The translations under genes and the position numbers were made by a program. The notes under the pieces were generated by a model. That model made no database searches and was not told the DNA's origin. It saw only the letters and a list, made by a program, of their open reading frames with translations. A DNA stretch of 64,000 nucleotides from Lepidostoma basale (Eukaryota; Arthropoda; Insecta; Trichoptera; Lepidostomatidae): NCBI GenBank assembly GCA_022606425.2, contig JAHDVF020000897.1, positions 1,302,001 to 1,366,000 on the forward strand, read 5' to 3'. The stretch's first letter is position 1. Every line of letters starts with the position of its first letter. Positions 1-43,367 of the stretch are shown in pieces.

Positions 1-478
1 ATTTATTTGATCGTGCCATGTTTCCCTCGGTCTTCCTCTATTTCTGGTTCCATTTACATCATTAACATATAATTTTTTTACCATTCTTTCTTCATTCATT
101 CTTTCCATATGTCCAAACCATCTTAATGATCCTTTCATTATTTTGTTCATGACACCATCATTTGCACTGCATTCACTTCTTATATTTTCATTCGACACTC
201 TATCATACACAGAGTATCTACACATTCGTCTAAGAGATCTCATTTCTACTGCATTTATTCTACTTTCATACTTATTTTGCCAGTTCCATGCTTCGCTTCC
301 ATACATAAGGGTCGGTAGAAGAACACCATTGTGCACTGCCATTCTAGCTTTTTTGGATAGGTTTTTGTTTGCGATGACAACTTTAAGTGCACCATTCACT
401 TTGTTGCCTGCCCCAACCCTTCTTTCAATATCCCTCTCCACTCGCCCATCTCTTGTAAACATACTACCTAAATATGAC
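1..478 (-). mobile_element. RTE-A LINE fragment (RT C-terminal part)
   Basis: The minus strand matches about 26146-26625 of the intact RTE-A copy almost base for base, covering the stretch between the YLGSMF motif and the WFGHMERM region. The copy is cut by the window edge on the left and stops abruptly near 478. It is non-functional. Confidence 0.85.
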
Positions 479-534
479 ATCTACGATCTATTTATTTTAT
501 TCCACCACTTACCCCTACAGCCACCTATTGAAAA

Positions 535-800
535 ACGGCGGAAGCAAAGTTGTACACCTTATATTTTAGATAGACAGACTTTGTCACACTCCGGACAAGG
601 ATACTCTGCCCCCACGGCCGGATCCCTTCTTCTCTGTCTCTCCTGCCTCTGGCACGCAGCGATGACTCTTCTCCACTCCGCCCTATCGGTTGTCAACTGC
701 TCCCAGTCCATATGCCTGTCATTTGTTGTATTGCTACGTGTATACAAGGGAAAGTAGCGAAGCTTAAATGTGGTCTGGGTCCCTCTTGGTTGCAAATATA
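535..800 (-). mobile_element. LINE 3' fragment, second family
   Basis: The minus-strand frame 559-795 contains DRAEWRRVIAACQRQERQRR followed by a CPECDKVCLSKI zinc-knuckle-like end. This layout is typical of the C-terminus of RTE/BovB-like LINE proteins. It is unlike RTE-A. Confidence 0.6.
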
Positions 801-804
801 CAAA

Positions 805-960
805 TATTACATATTTTTTTTAATGTAAGTCCTGCATGGATGGGGGATGGGCCTAGTGAGTGCACGAGTGAAGCTGACGAAAGGCGCCTGTAACAGCTTC
901 AGGTAAGCGGAGGGAGCCCTGTGACTCGGCCATAATAGTCCATTTGCCTGTCTACACTCT
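805..960 (+). repeat. SINE-like repeat A, fragment
   Basis: Shares a block around GTAAGTCCTGCATGGATGGG and a following AACAGCTTC.GGTAAGCGG block with copies at 5072-5260, 30745-31015, 46495-46580 and (inverted) 49800-50060. No coding potential is seen. The class is inferred from length and the A-rich (AATAAATA)n end of better copies. Confidence 0.6.
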
Positions 961-1083
961 TCAATGCAATATGCAGGTTGTCCATATGTCTCTTGCGCTG
1001 CCCTCCATGCTTCCTTTTCTCTTCTATAAGTTCACTATAAAAATGTGCACTCTATGCTTAAGAATACTGTTTTAAAATTTTAG

Positions 1084-4000
1084 AAAAACTGGAAAAGACT
1101 CCGGAAGAAATCGAAGACGCCGTAACAGCACTGGTTAAACTACTTTGCGATGGGTGTAAACATTCTGTAAGTATTGTGTTATTTGATTATATATCATATT
1201 GTGTTATTTGAAACAGTAAATAAAATTGTGGAATGGAGAAAAACTGGAACAAGTAGATGAGTTTGTATATTTGGGTTGTATGTTTAGAAAAGATGGGTGA
1301 GTTGAGAGGGATATTGAAAGAAGGGTTGGGGCAGGCAACAAAGTGAATGGTGCATTTAAAGCTGTCATCGCAAACAACCTATCCAAAAAAGTTTAAATGG
1401 GAGTGCACAATGGTGTTCTTGTATTGACCCATATGTATGGAAGCGAAGCATGGAACTGTCAAAATAAGTAAGAAAGTAGGAATGAGATCTCTTAGACGAA
1501 TGTGCGGAAAATCTGTGTATGATAGAATATCCAATGAAAAAATTAAAAGTGAATGCAGTGCGAATGAAAGTTATATTAACAAAATAATAAAAGGAACATT
1601 AAGATGGTTTGGACACATGGAAAGAATGGTAAAAAAGCATATGTTAACGATGTAAAGAAATAGAGGAAGACCGAGGAAAACGTGGCACGATCAAATAAAT
1701 CAAATATTTTGTGTTGGTCACGTGAGGAGTTGGAGAAACAGATAAAAGACAAATTGGATAATTTATAGAGCACCATTTTTATGAATTACTCATCTCCAGG
1801 GCACTGTAGAAAATGCCACCGCGAAGGCTCGGTCGCCAAAGTTTGTGCTAGGACAGCATTTTGGCACAGTCAATCTACCGATCGCAGAAATCTTAGCTGA
1901 TCGCAATGTAGACCGTCTGGCATTCAGGTTTTCGTTAATGCAGAGTTCAGATATATAAGCTAGTGCCCTACCATGCAACGTCTTGAAGACCGTCCAGCAG
2001 AGCTTGTATTTTTTTTTTTTTTTTTTTCTTGTATACAACAGGTTGTTTGAACCCAATTACTGTATACACATTAATTTTAGCTATTATATTGATGATTCTC
2101 ATGACATGTGATAGGTAGCCAATCTATCGCCATTTTATTGTCAGGTGAATTCTACACCAGACCAATGACAGTGTGACAATCACACTGCCATCGCCGGGAA
2201 TCGAACCCGGGACCTTCGGTATGGAAGTCAGAGATCTTACCACCCTGCCACGAAGGTCGACTATTGTATGCTTTCTGGAAATTTCAGCCAGTGAAGCTCC
2301 TCAACATGCTGTATTATGTGACAACTCTTCGGCACACCTCTTATCAGTCTTGCTGCTGCGTTGAATGCAGATTGGAGTTTATTAGTTTCCTGTTTGGGGA
2401 TGTTGGCGTAGACTCCATTGCAGTAATCTAGTCGTGATACGACGAAGGAATTGATTAAGTTTTAAAACTATCAATGGGAATAATTCTTTTTATAGATCTG
2501 AATTGGTTTTGCCATGTTCCAGTTAAGCGCAGATGCAGTGGGTGAGATTGGAGCCGCGGCAGGACTGGGCCGGGAGGGAGGAGCAATCCTCGCTCGTCTA
2601 TATTCTGCACGAGAGCAAGAGCTCGCCACTTCACTCTCCTCTCTCTCCTCACACACGCAGCATCTCCACTACGCGGACCTTCACTGGAGACTGCAAGCTC
2701 AGGTCATTTTTTTTATATAAATCATACTTCTTACCCTGCCAGGTACCTTAACCCTTTGATTGCCGGCACTTTTGGGATTGTTATCCTAAAATAGCTGCGA
2801 TTTTAATGAAAGTAATTCAAAAGTTAAATCTACTTCTTCTTTCTGTGCTGTGTCCGGTCCCCCCATCATTGTCGATCACTGCAGCAAAAGCATCTCTGTC
2901 CTGCGCCACTTGGAACAGGTTCTGAACTCTTGTTATTCCTGTCCACTCTTTGATGTTCCACAGCCAGGACAGCTGCCTTCTACCAACACCCCGAAGTCCC
3001 TCCACTTTACCCATTAATATCAGTCAAAGGAGGTGGTATTTTTCTCCCCTTAGCACATGATCGAAATATGAGACCCTTCTAATTTTTACACTCGACAACA
3101 GCTCTCTATTGGCTCTGGCTCTCTGTAGTACGTCTGCATTACTGACCCTATCGGTCCACGGTATACGGAGCATTCTGCGGTATATCCACATCTCAAACGC
3201 TTCCAACCGGTTCATTACATTCACTTTCAGAGTCCAGGTTTCGCAGCCATATAGTAGAACAGACCATTTAATCATTTTTTGTCGGAGTTTCAAGTAAAGA
3301 TTTTTGTTGCAAAAGAATGTTCTCATTTTCTTAAATGCAGCTCTTGCAACTTCAATTCTGCATTTTATTTCAATGTCCGGGTCAAGCGCTTTAGTGATAA
3401 TGCTGCCAAGGTATTTAAATTGGTCGACCATTTCAACATTCCCACCATTCGCTTGCAGAGTGGATGAAGACTAGTTAAGTCGCCCAAATGTCATCCATTT
3501 GGTATTCTTAACGTTGATTTTCAAGCCCAAAACCACTCCTGCTATATCAATTTTATTTAGGAGTTCTTGAAGGTCTGATGTTATTAACAATAACCCCATT
3601 AACCTTCACTCCCAGGCTGGAGTTTTCAATGCATTGGAATACAAGTTAAACAATAGAGGTGACAAAATGCAGCCTTGTCGAACACCTCTGCCTATAGTTA
3701 TTTTATCGATAAAGGGACAAGACAGGGATGAGCGGAGGAAAATAAAAGAAGCCTACATCCATCAATGGAAGAAATAAGGCTGAAGATAGGCTAATTATGA
3801 TACGTAATAACAGTATTTCAAATTTAAACATTTAATAATGTTGAAGTATCGTAGTGTTTCGGCCAAAACAACGGATAATCTTGTAAAAATGTTTTATACG
3901 AATGAAACAACTGTCTTTTTTTATAGGTGGCGTCACGTTCCGTGTCCGAACAAATCAAACCGAGCGCCGTGCTGGCGCTGGAACTAGCATCGGGTGGGAC

Positions 4001-4145
4001 GGCAGGCGAGGGCGAGACGAAGGAGGTGAAAGGACTGACGGCAGACCTGGCGACACTGGTCAGGGTAACGGCAGAATTGGACGCGGCGCTCCGGGACTCC
4101 AAGACATTCCACATTCGCCGCATGGAGAGAGTGCTCCACCAGTGA
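1084..4145 (+). CDS. COMMD2: COMM domain-containing protein 2-like, 3' part of gene
   Basis: Three exons are visible: 1084-1166, 2523-2702 and 3927-4145, the last ending in TGA. Phases agree: the first exon begins with two bases of a split codon and both later junctions are in phase 0. All acceptors are AG, and the donors are GTAAGT and a weaker GTCATT. The roughly 159 encoded residues follow human COMMD2 in order: an N-terminal helical part, then LHWRLQAQ (human LEWRLDVQ) and VASRSVSEQIKP, which opens the COMM domain. The C-terminus ...RRMERVLHQ matches the family end. COMMD proteins act in the Commander complex in endosomal recycling and modulate NF-kB and cullin ligases (family knowledge). 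About 50 N-terminal residues must lie left of the window. Both introns carry LINE and SINE copies. The gene is convergent with AP3D1. Confidence 0.85.
1225..1748 (+). mobile_element. RTE-A LINE fragment
   Basis: Plus-strand remnant encoding the YLG.MF, GNKVNGA and WFGHMERM segments of the RTE-A reverse transcriptase C-terminus, with stops and frameshifts. It sits in the COMMD2 intron between exons 1084-1166 and 2523-2702. Confidence 0.8.
1752..2008 (-). mobile_element. L2/CR1-like LINE 3' fragment
   Basis: The minus strand encodes FKTLHGRALAYISELCI...LTVPK...FGDRAFAVAFSTVPW, the usual C-terminal signature of L2/CR1-type LINEs. Its 3' end (GGATAATTTATAGAGC, read on plus) is shared with the plus-strand copy at 59190-59480. 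Confidence 0.65.
2009..2265 (-). mobile_element. tRNA-derived SINE (SINE-T), reversed
   Basis: On the minus strand a tRNA-like head has an A box (TGGCAGGGTGG) and a B box (GGGTTCGATTCC) at about 2190-2260. The body matches the plus copy at 62150-62370, and a poly(A) tail is seen as poly-T at 2009-2027. It is not an intact tRNA. Confidence 0.75.
2830..3725 (-). mobile_element. RTE/BovB-like LINE (LINE-C) 3' half, decayed
   Basis: Minus-strand frames at 3024-3431 and 2817-3014 give FKYLGSIIT, LYGCETWTLK, RRMLRIPWTDRVSNADVL and [11 protein letters not shown], the reverse transcriptase C-terminus of an RTE/BovB-like LINE, interrupted by a frameshift. Relatives lie at 51165-51640 (-) and 60720-60990 (+). 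It occupies the last COMMD2 intron. Confidence 0.8.
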
Positions 4146-4280
4146 ATAGACTGATGCCAAATTTTGCTGTGTTATAAATATTATTTTAATTTTAATTTAT
4201 AATTTAAATATAAACATTATATTATATACCCAAATCAATGTGTTCTTATTTAACTCTAGGTGAAGGGTATAAATACTTCT

Positions 4281-5071
4281 AAAACTAACTAACTAACCAA
4301 CCATCACGCCGTCTCTCCGAAGGGGTAGGCAGAAAGAATGGACTGCCACACTTTTCTTTCCTGACATATTTCTCTCGCTTCCTCAACATTCATACATCGT
4401 GTCATGCACGCGCGTCAATTTCTCTGACTCCTCATGTAGCCGGCATTCAATATTTGATTTATTTGATTGTGCCACGTTTTCTTCAGTCTTCCTCTATTGC
4501 TAGATCCATTTACATTGTAAACATATATTTTTTTTTATCATTCATTCTTTCCATGTGTCCAAACAATCTTAATGGTCCTATCATTATTTTGTTCATAACA
4601 CCATCATTCGTACCGCATTCACTTCTTATATTTTCATTCGACACTTTATCATACACAGAGTATCTACACATTCGTCTAAGAGATCTCATTTTTACTGCAT
4701 TTATTCTACTTTCATCCTTCTTTTGCCAGTTCCATGCTTCGCTTCCATACATATGGGTCAGTACAAGAACACCATTGTGCACTGCCATTTTAGCTTTTTT
4801 GGATAGGTTTTTGTTTGCGATGACAACTTTAAGTGCACCATTCACTTTGTTGCCTGACCCAACCCTTCTTTCAATATACCTCTCCACTCGCCCATCTTTT
4901 GTAAACATACTACCCAAATACACAAACTCATCTACTTGCTCCAAATTTTCACCATTCACGCTAATGTTGCAGACTGTCATGATTTCTTCTTTTTCAAATA
5001 TCATTACCTTGGACTTGTTCACATTCATCATCAGATCATTTCGCATGCATACCTCATACATACTATTCACC
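4281..5071 (-). mobile_element. RTE-A LINE, 5'-truncated
   Basis: A 186-aa frame (4510-5070) begins at MYEVCMRNDLMMNVNKSKV and runs to the [12 protein letters not shown] motif (here LFGHMERM). The copy ends at the left in CTAACTAACTAACC, the reverse of the (GTTA)n tail. The open frame is truncated before the end of the family protein. Confidence 0.85.
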
Positions 5072-5262
5072 TATAGAAATTAAACTAGATTAAATGTGGC
5101 CTAGACACCCTTTTGATTTTTTTTTATTTAACCCCCCAGCTAGCGTAAGTCCCGCATGGACGGGGGACGGTTCTAGGGATTGTATGAGCAACCCTGACAA
5201 AAGGGCGCTGGTGCGTCGTTTCGCACAGCTTTGGGTAAGTGGTGGGTAACCTTCTAAACAAA
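5072..5262 (+). repeat. SINE-like repeat A copy
   Basis: Starts at the TTAAACTAGATTAAATGTGG block also found at 30750 and (reversed) at 50030. It contains GTAAGTCCCGCATGGACGGG and GGTAAGTGGTGGGTAACC. It abuts an RTE-A copy and lies just downstream of AP3D1. Confidence 0.6.
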
Positions 5263-5337
5263 ATAGAAGCCAAACAGTGTTTAAAAAATGCTGGATTTTA
5301 ATAATACACATTGGAAATGCACAATAAAAAATATTAT

Positions 5338-5343
5338 TTTATT
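5338..5343 (-). terminator. AP3D1 poly(A) signal
   Basis: AATAAA on the minus strand, about 150 nt downstream of the AP3D1 stop codon. It is the first canonical signal after the stop. Confidence 0.55.
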
Positions 5344-5490
5344 CTATCTAGCATACTTTAATTAACTAATGTTTTACAATAAAAATGATTTGATATTATT
5401 TAAAATATGCGATAAACAAAAACGTAATAACGGATATATAAATTTTTTGATCCTATAATGAAGATTGCGAATCCGGATACAAATATCGGG

Positions 5491-36725
<31,235 letters not shown>

Positions 36726-37430
36726 TTTATAATATTTTTACAATCCACCTCAATAATGATACACCTTTAAATAGCGCGATTCTTGTATTTTGACATTTGT
36801 GTTGAGTAAATATTAAAATCTAAAATTGCAATGACGGCTGAACTGTCAAGCAACGACAATCCATTTTCTTGTAATGTTGGCGTTTTCTTGTCACTCTACT
36901 GTGAGGTTGGCAGCCCTGTTAACAGAATGCACAATTCGGAAATAAAAATCTATGAATTTAATATAGCACCATCTAGCGAATGAACCAAGAGAATAGAAAA
37001 AAATAATTTGAATTTGAATATACGAGTATGTATAGAACTTCGACACAACGGATAAAGGACAAAATATTTTGTCAAATAAAAAAATGTTTTTTTTAATTGT
37101 ATATATAAAAGCTTAATCCAAGTGCCACAGCTTATAAATAATGTTCTATACAAGTTAATCACATCTTTTACAATCGAATTCGAGTCATGAGATCATCTTG
37201 CTCTCATGGACAAAATGTTTAGCGGAAAATGAGGATAGAAGTGAAAATATTGAGGAACTAGAAACAACAAAACCTAAAACAAAATTATTAATGATAAGAT
37301 AAAAACATAACGCAACAGTCTTATAATATTTATTGACTATTCATCAAATAGTGAAATTGAACTTTTTTCCAAATAAATTTATTTTTAAAAATCATTATTT
37401 TATTCAAAAATATGTATAAATTTCCTTATA
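36726..37430. promoter_or_regulatory. AP3D1 upstream region
   Basis: Sequence 5' of the AP3D1 start codon; the first roughly 150 nt are expected to hold the 5' UTR and promoter. No TATA box or other clear element was recognised. Beyond about 36950 it is AT-rich intergenic DNA. Confidence 0.4.
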
Positions 37431-37434
37431 ATAT

Positions 37435-37495
37435 GTATTTCGACCGCTTTCGGCAGCTTAGTGCCATCTTCTAGTGACAAACGAAAAACGAATAT
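37435..37495 (-). repeat. Penelope-like motif, reversed
   Basis: On the minus strand CTAGAAGATGGCACTAAGCT precedes GCCGAAAGCGGTCGAAATAC, the same pattern as at 35960 and 53090. Only this short piece is recognisable. Confidence 0.4.
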
Positions 37496-37724
37496 TTTTT
37501 CAAAGCAAAATTGACGAAAGCAAATGCCTCGGCATCGAACATTACTGTCACTCCATAATGAGTATGTTTAGATATATCGCCTGAAGACAGAAGAAGCAGG
37601 ATCTTGTTAATATTTTCCATGTTTGGAAACATAACAGCCTTTTTTTATTAAAATAAAAACTCTTTTGAAATACTGGATATTATATTGGATTACATATTGG
37701 ACTTTCATCTTCATTGAAAGACCT

Positions 37725-38832
37725 TAAACTAACTAACTAACTAACCATCACGCCGTCTCCCCGAAGGGGTAGGCAGAAAGAATGGACTGCCACACCTTAC
37801 TTTCCTGACATATTTCTCTCGCTTCCTCAACATTCATACATCGAGTCATGCACGCGCGTCGATTTCTCTGACTCCTCACATGGCCGACATTCAATATTTG
37901 ATTTATTTGATCGTGCCACGTTTTCCTTGGTCTTCCTCTATTTCTGGTACCATTCACATCATTAACATATAATTTTTTTACCATTCTTTCTTCATTCATT
38001 CTTTCCTTATGTCCAAACCATCTTAATGATCCTTTCATTATTTTGTTCATGACACCATCATTAGCACCGCATTCACTTCTTATATTTTCATTCGACACTC
38101 TATCATGCACACAGTATCCACACATTCGTCTAAGAGATCTCATTTCTACTGCATTTATTCTACTTTCATCCTTCTTTTGCCAGTTCCATGCTTCGCTTCC
38201 ATACATAAGGGTCGGTAGAAGAATACCATTGTGCACTGCCATTCTAGCTTTTTTGGATAGGTTTTGTTTGCGATGACAACTTTAAGTGCACCATTCACTT
38301 TGTTGCCTGCCCCAACCCTTCTTTCAATATCCCTCTCCACTCTCCCATCTCTTGTAAACATACTACCTAAATACACAAACTCAACTACTTGCTCAAGTTT
38401 TCACCATTCACGCTAATGTTGCAGACTGTCGTGGTTTCTTCCTTTTCAAAAATCATTACCTTGGACTTATTAACATTCATCATCAGATCATTTCGCATGC
38501 ATACCTCATACATACAATTCACCAGGACTTGTAGTTCATGCTCGTTGTCAGCAAGTAGGACAACGTCATCCGCATACAAGAGACAGCTTACTGACACTCC
38601 GCTCATTTTGGCACCTACATCCAACCCTTTCAGCTCTTTCATACAATTGTCCATATACAGATTAAATAACCACGGGGACATTACGCAACCCTGTTTGACA
38701 CCTTTATTGATATCAAACCAGGCTGTAAGATCTCCATTTACTCTGACACTAGCAGTGCTTTCCGTGTATAGTGACTTAATGGCCGTGATCAGTTTTGTAC
38801 TTATTCCATATTCAGACAATATTTTCCACCTT
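37725..38832 (-). mobile_element. RTE-A LINE, second largest copy
   Basis: From the reversed (GTTA)n tail at 37726-37746 it follows the intact copy to NIFSEYGISTKL, about 1.1 kb, with single-base indels breaking the frame near 38265 and 38393. Very high similarity to 25965-27075 points to recent insertion. Confidence 0.92.
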
Positions 38833-38835
38833 TAA

Positions 38836-39320
38836 CCTTCATTAATTGATATATCAATGTTCCATTATATCTCACTGAGTTAAAGTGAACGATGTTCACA
38901 ATAATATGTTTGTTGGTGATTTCATTAATTTGATTGTAATTATGTTCGTCGTAAACATTAACTTTTTATAGTGTACAGAAAATAGTGTGGATTTAATACC
39001 TCCTTGCAAGTTATTTACTCCTGATATTAATTTTAATGATTATCAAAATATTTTCGTAACTTATCACAAAAATCATCTTCTCTCAGCATCATGTCAGGTC
39101 CGCCCAATGTTTACTGTCATTCACTTATCCCTGGCAGTTCAAAACTGATTATTTAAGATTTTTATACATACTTACCATATCTCATAAAACATGTACAATT
39201 TATTTTCTTCATTTTCGCAGCTTCAATACTAGTTTGCAGCAAAGTCTTACAACTCACCCTCCACTGCGCTCAGTTTTCTGCACTTCTCTTTAACTCAACA
39301 TATAAGACCCAGTTCATGTA
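38836..39320. other. AT-rich intergenic DNA
   Basis: No coding frame or repeat was recognised between the RTE-A copy and the LINE trace at 39330. Confidence 0.4.
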
Positions 39321-39329
39321 CTGATTCAG

Positions 39330-39570
39330 ATTTTCCCATTTGGAGCGCCCCCTACAATTTGTGCCCTAAGTCACGCAGAGGACCTTCATGGTGCATAATG
39401 TAGCCAATCCATTGGGCTTCAGTGTGACTGGAGTGGTTTCTCGCTGCCTTTCTTGAGGATTTTCTGAAGAGATTACCTTCCTTTAGGTGGTGGGTCTCAG
39501 ATTTGTGGCACAGATGATACGTCATACAACCTCTCCCTGTCTGCTATAACCCTGATGGTAAGGACCACAC
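39330..39570 (-). mobile_element. Old LINE trace (LINE-F-like)
   Basis: GGAGCGCCCCCTACAATTTG and the following block containing AATGTAGCCAATCCATT parallel the reversed LINE-F text near 18030-18120. Strongly decayed; tentative. Confidence 0.35.
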
Positions 39571-40109
39571 TGCTTGGGACTCGCCGGATCAAGAGGACCA
39601 CTCTAGGACGCCAGGGATTCGGACACACTGGAAATATTGCTGTTTTCGTGTAAGGTGGCGTTTCACGGCATTTTATAGAATAAATATGATTATTTAAAAT
39701 TTCATTAGTTTGCCAGATTTTAGCTTTGCACTAACTAATTCAGTGGATATTGTCAGAGCTATAAAATATATATATTTTTAAAGCTGTATAAAGAAAATTA
39801 TTAACAAGTACCTAAATTATAATAATATATTCAACCATAAACTATATAGATGTGATTTGGGAAAATCTTTGTTTCTTAAAACCTAGTTCTTTATTTAAAA
39901 ACTTGATCTTAATTTTTGGGTTTTCATCACTTCAGAGGTCATGAAAGAGCTTGTTGATTGCACTAAATTGCATGACTTCAATATGGTATACATATGTCCA
40001 AACTCTAATGTATGGTCATGCCAATTGGATTCTAGTAGAATATATTATGTCAAGGCTGCATCGAAAGTAATATTTTTTAAATTCAAATATAATTTAAACA
40101 TGTGTGAAG

Positions 40110-40400
40110 ATGCTGAGGTGGGCCGCCGGGATTACAATACTGGATAAAGCTAGAAATGGGCACATCAGAGGCAGCCTAAAAGTCGCTCCCATAGCGGAAA
40201 AAACTAGGGAACGTCGACTGCGGTGGTACGGCCATGTGAGCAGGAGGAACAATGAATACAGTCGGCCTCTTGAATTGTAGATGTCCACAGTTAGGAACGA
40301 CCTGAAGGCGCTGATGCTCCTGGATCATGAGACTTGGCGGAGCCGTATTAGGAGAGCCGACCCCAAATAATGGGAAATGGCTAGGTGAAAGAAGATGTGT
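40110..40400 (+). mobile_element. RTE-like LINE 3' fragment
   Basis: Encodes KARNGHIRGSLKVAPIAEKT and RERRLRWYGHVSRRNNEYS, then DLKALMLLDHETWRSRIRRA, with a stop between. This is the usual close of RTE-like LINE proteins. Confidence 0.7.
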
Positions 40401-40404
40401 GGAT

Positions 40405-42215
40405 TAATTGCAATAAATGATAAAGATGAAATAAAACAGAGTTATTTTGAAAACATTTTTATTAATAATAAGCATTTGTCTATCCTCCAACGTCACTGTT
40501 GATCACTCAAGGCATTTTGCAAAATAACTTGCAAAAAACATGACCATTCGAATACTTCTTTACCTGTAATAACATGGTTTACCCTTAACCCCTTCACTTG
40601 GAATCTAAACCGTGTCAGTTGGCCGCGGTTCAATCGCAAATTCATTGGCATCACAAGCAAATGGGTTAAATACAATATTAGCACTCTGATGTTCAAGTTC
40701 AAATGAATATATCAATAGATTTTATTTACATACATACAAATGGAATCTTTGGGCATAGATATAGACGAATTCTAGAAGGGGTATAGTGGTGACGAAACCC
40801 TCAAATAAGCTGCCCGATTATTTATTTATCTTAAAGATTAAGACAAAATAATGATTGTCAAAAAAATCTTAAGTATGCATCTGTTGACTGAAATTGATAA
40901 TTAATTGACTTTTTCAGTTAAGAAAACCATTCATCTGAAATGATTCACCTTTATCATGATGTTGTGATGTGTTACATTAATTTAGGCACTTCAAAAAAAT
41001 CCTGAAATTCGTAACGTAATTTCAAATACGGCAACACATTAAAATGTTATACATGCACTTTTATATGCAGTGGTACCATCTGGTGATAAATATAGACAAC
41101 ACTACAAGTTTGCCAAGATAAAGGTTAACGCTTTTAAATGCAAATTATTATCTCTTTGCCCGCTACGACAGACTTTAATCAGATTAAAAACTCGTACGCA
41201 TCATGATCTCGACTGTTTGTTTATTGATTCTTAAATTTTCGAGGAAGATATTGGCTTTGAACGAAAGTATCGTTTTAAAAGTGACAATTTATTAAAAATG
41301 CGTCGATGAATAATGTGCCGCGTAGCGATGACAGACAGAGAAACGTTTGTTTAGTGATCTAAGGGTTATATTTAAATTGTTTGAACCATGTATAAACTAT
41401 ACATAGTAATGAGATATTTTAGATATGTCTAGACATCCATTATATCTTTGCCCTTGGGATAAGTGGGGGGAAGAAGAGATGGAGATGATTCACTGGGATT
41501 AATCTGAGGAACAAGCGTAACATACCGTGACTCTGTTCATCTTTCCACACAAATGTGGACGTCCGTTCACATATTACAACAAATAGGAGACCTCTCACGC
41601 TCCGTGGGATATAAATACATTCACGCGTTATATTCGGCATAATTGTGACTTATTAATAATTTTCCAATGCCGTATAGCAAATAAAGCGAGTAAAATAAAA
41701 TACTAATATAAAAAATATACACACTTGCTCACAAGTGTAAAGCTTTAAACTGAATCTAACGCTCTTTTTTCAAAATCTAATAAATCACATCATCATTGTG
41801 CATAGACGATAACGAAAAAAAGATAATCATGTCACAATATATAAGTTCTTAATTACATATAGGCTAAATACATTATCGATGGTATATTTAATACTTATTT
41901 TCACGTGACAATTAATATATATTTTTTGTTCAAAGTAACATTGAATCAGATTTAAATTTTCCAAAATAAGAGTTCTGATGATATGCAGTGTTTTGTTTTT
42001 AATCAACTTGTCAACGATTAAAACAAAAACTCAATTATTAACCGTTTAATTCGGAAAGCTGATAGCTGAATTATGATATCACAATTTATTTCTTTAATTT
42101 CTATGAAATTATGAAATGACAACTGTTGATTGCAACCCCATAAATAAATTATGATATAATAATCAAATGGCGCTTTCAGAGAGAAAATGTAGACCTCATG
42201 GAATATAGACTTTTT
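40405..42215. other. Intergenic DNA without recognised feature
   Basis: AT-rich; the longest frame is below 75 codons and has no recognisable similarity. No RNA gene or element ends were recognised. Confidence 0.4.
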
Positions 42216-42219
42216 TAGA

Positions 42220-42365
42220 AATTTAAAAAAATGAAGACTCCAGAAGCAAGAGACTAACAGAAAGGCGGCCAAAGAGATGGATGAATGGCTGGACATCATC
42301 ATCCCAGGACTGTTCATAATCACAAACAGGTCATACGACATAAATCAAGAGGAAGAAGAAGTGAA
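42220..42365 (+). mobile_element. LINE 3' tip
   Basis: Reads AAKEMDEWLDIIIPGL and then a short segment before (GAA)n, the very end of an RTE-like LINE, heavily mutated. Confidence 0.4.
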
Positions 42366-42467
42366 ATTATAAAGTATTCCAAATTAAACAGTTAATAATG
42401 TTGAAGTATCATAGTGTTTCTGTCAAGAGAAGTAACAATGGAATATTGTACAACATTTTGAATGTAT

Positions 42468-42845
42468 ACAAATACTTGTAGACGAATACTGGATTTTATT
42501 TACCCGTTGCGGGTCATCAATTCAAGGATCAATTTTATCTCAATAGAGACGAAGTTGCAAATCTTCTGCTTATTCTTCTGCTTAATGCTTAAATCTAATC
42601 TTCATAGATGGCGCATTGAAACTGACATGTGAATTGTGGTGTTGGATATTAACATACATACAACTTCCAAAAACTTGTCAGACATGGTGGTCATAAGAAA
42701 GGTGGAATGGGATATTAATTACATAAAGCGTGCGCTTAACCCAACCAATGACAGGTCATAAGTCCTGTAAACACCTCGATCACCATATTCAGTTTCCAGT
42801 TTGCAACTTCGTCTCTATTGAGATAAAATTAATCCTTGGCTGGAA
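42468..42845. repeat. M1 repeat copy with inverted ends
   Basis: Left CAAGGATCAATTTTATCTCA is mirrored on the right by TGAGATAAAATTAATCCTTG (about 42524-42543 and 42821-42840). The reversed M1 core lies between them. It shows a partial foldback form of M1. Confidence 0.75.
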
Positions 42846-43367
42846 TATTGTAGTCGTGTTCTCTGTAACATAAAAATAATGATTTTGAGTTATAATATAT
42901 TGAGAAAAAAGCGTTAATATTTGTTAAGATAGCAAAATGAACTAATTAAAAAAAAAAATTTAACTCTTGTTCCATCCATTTTCTTATCCAAATAATATAT
43001 AATTCAAAAGAGACAGAGGAGAGAGTGTTAGTACGTCACTAAACGAGATTAATTCTAATTAATTTAACGAGTATATGGGTGCAGACTAATACATTTAGAT
43101 AATTTAAAGTTCACGTGATCGGGGACGAAACAAATAATTTTTGATTAAACTAAAAAAATAATTTTGCAACAACTTACTATAAAAATAAAATATGATATCC
43201 TAATGTCTAAAATGTACACATGATAAATAAAATGCAATCACAACGATAGTAACACAGATTTGCAACGCTTTTGAAAATGTCATTAAGAAACGGGAATATA
43301 TTTTGAGATTATGTTAAACCGACTAAAATATTATGGAAACGTTCAGACAAAGAGTGCGATAATGATC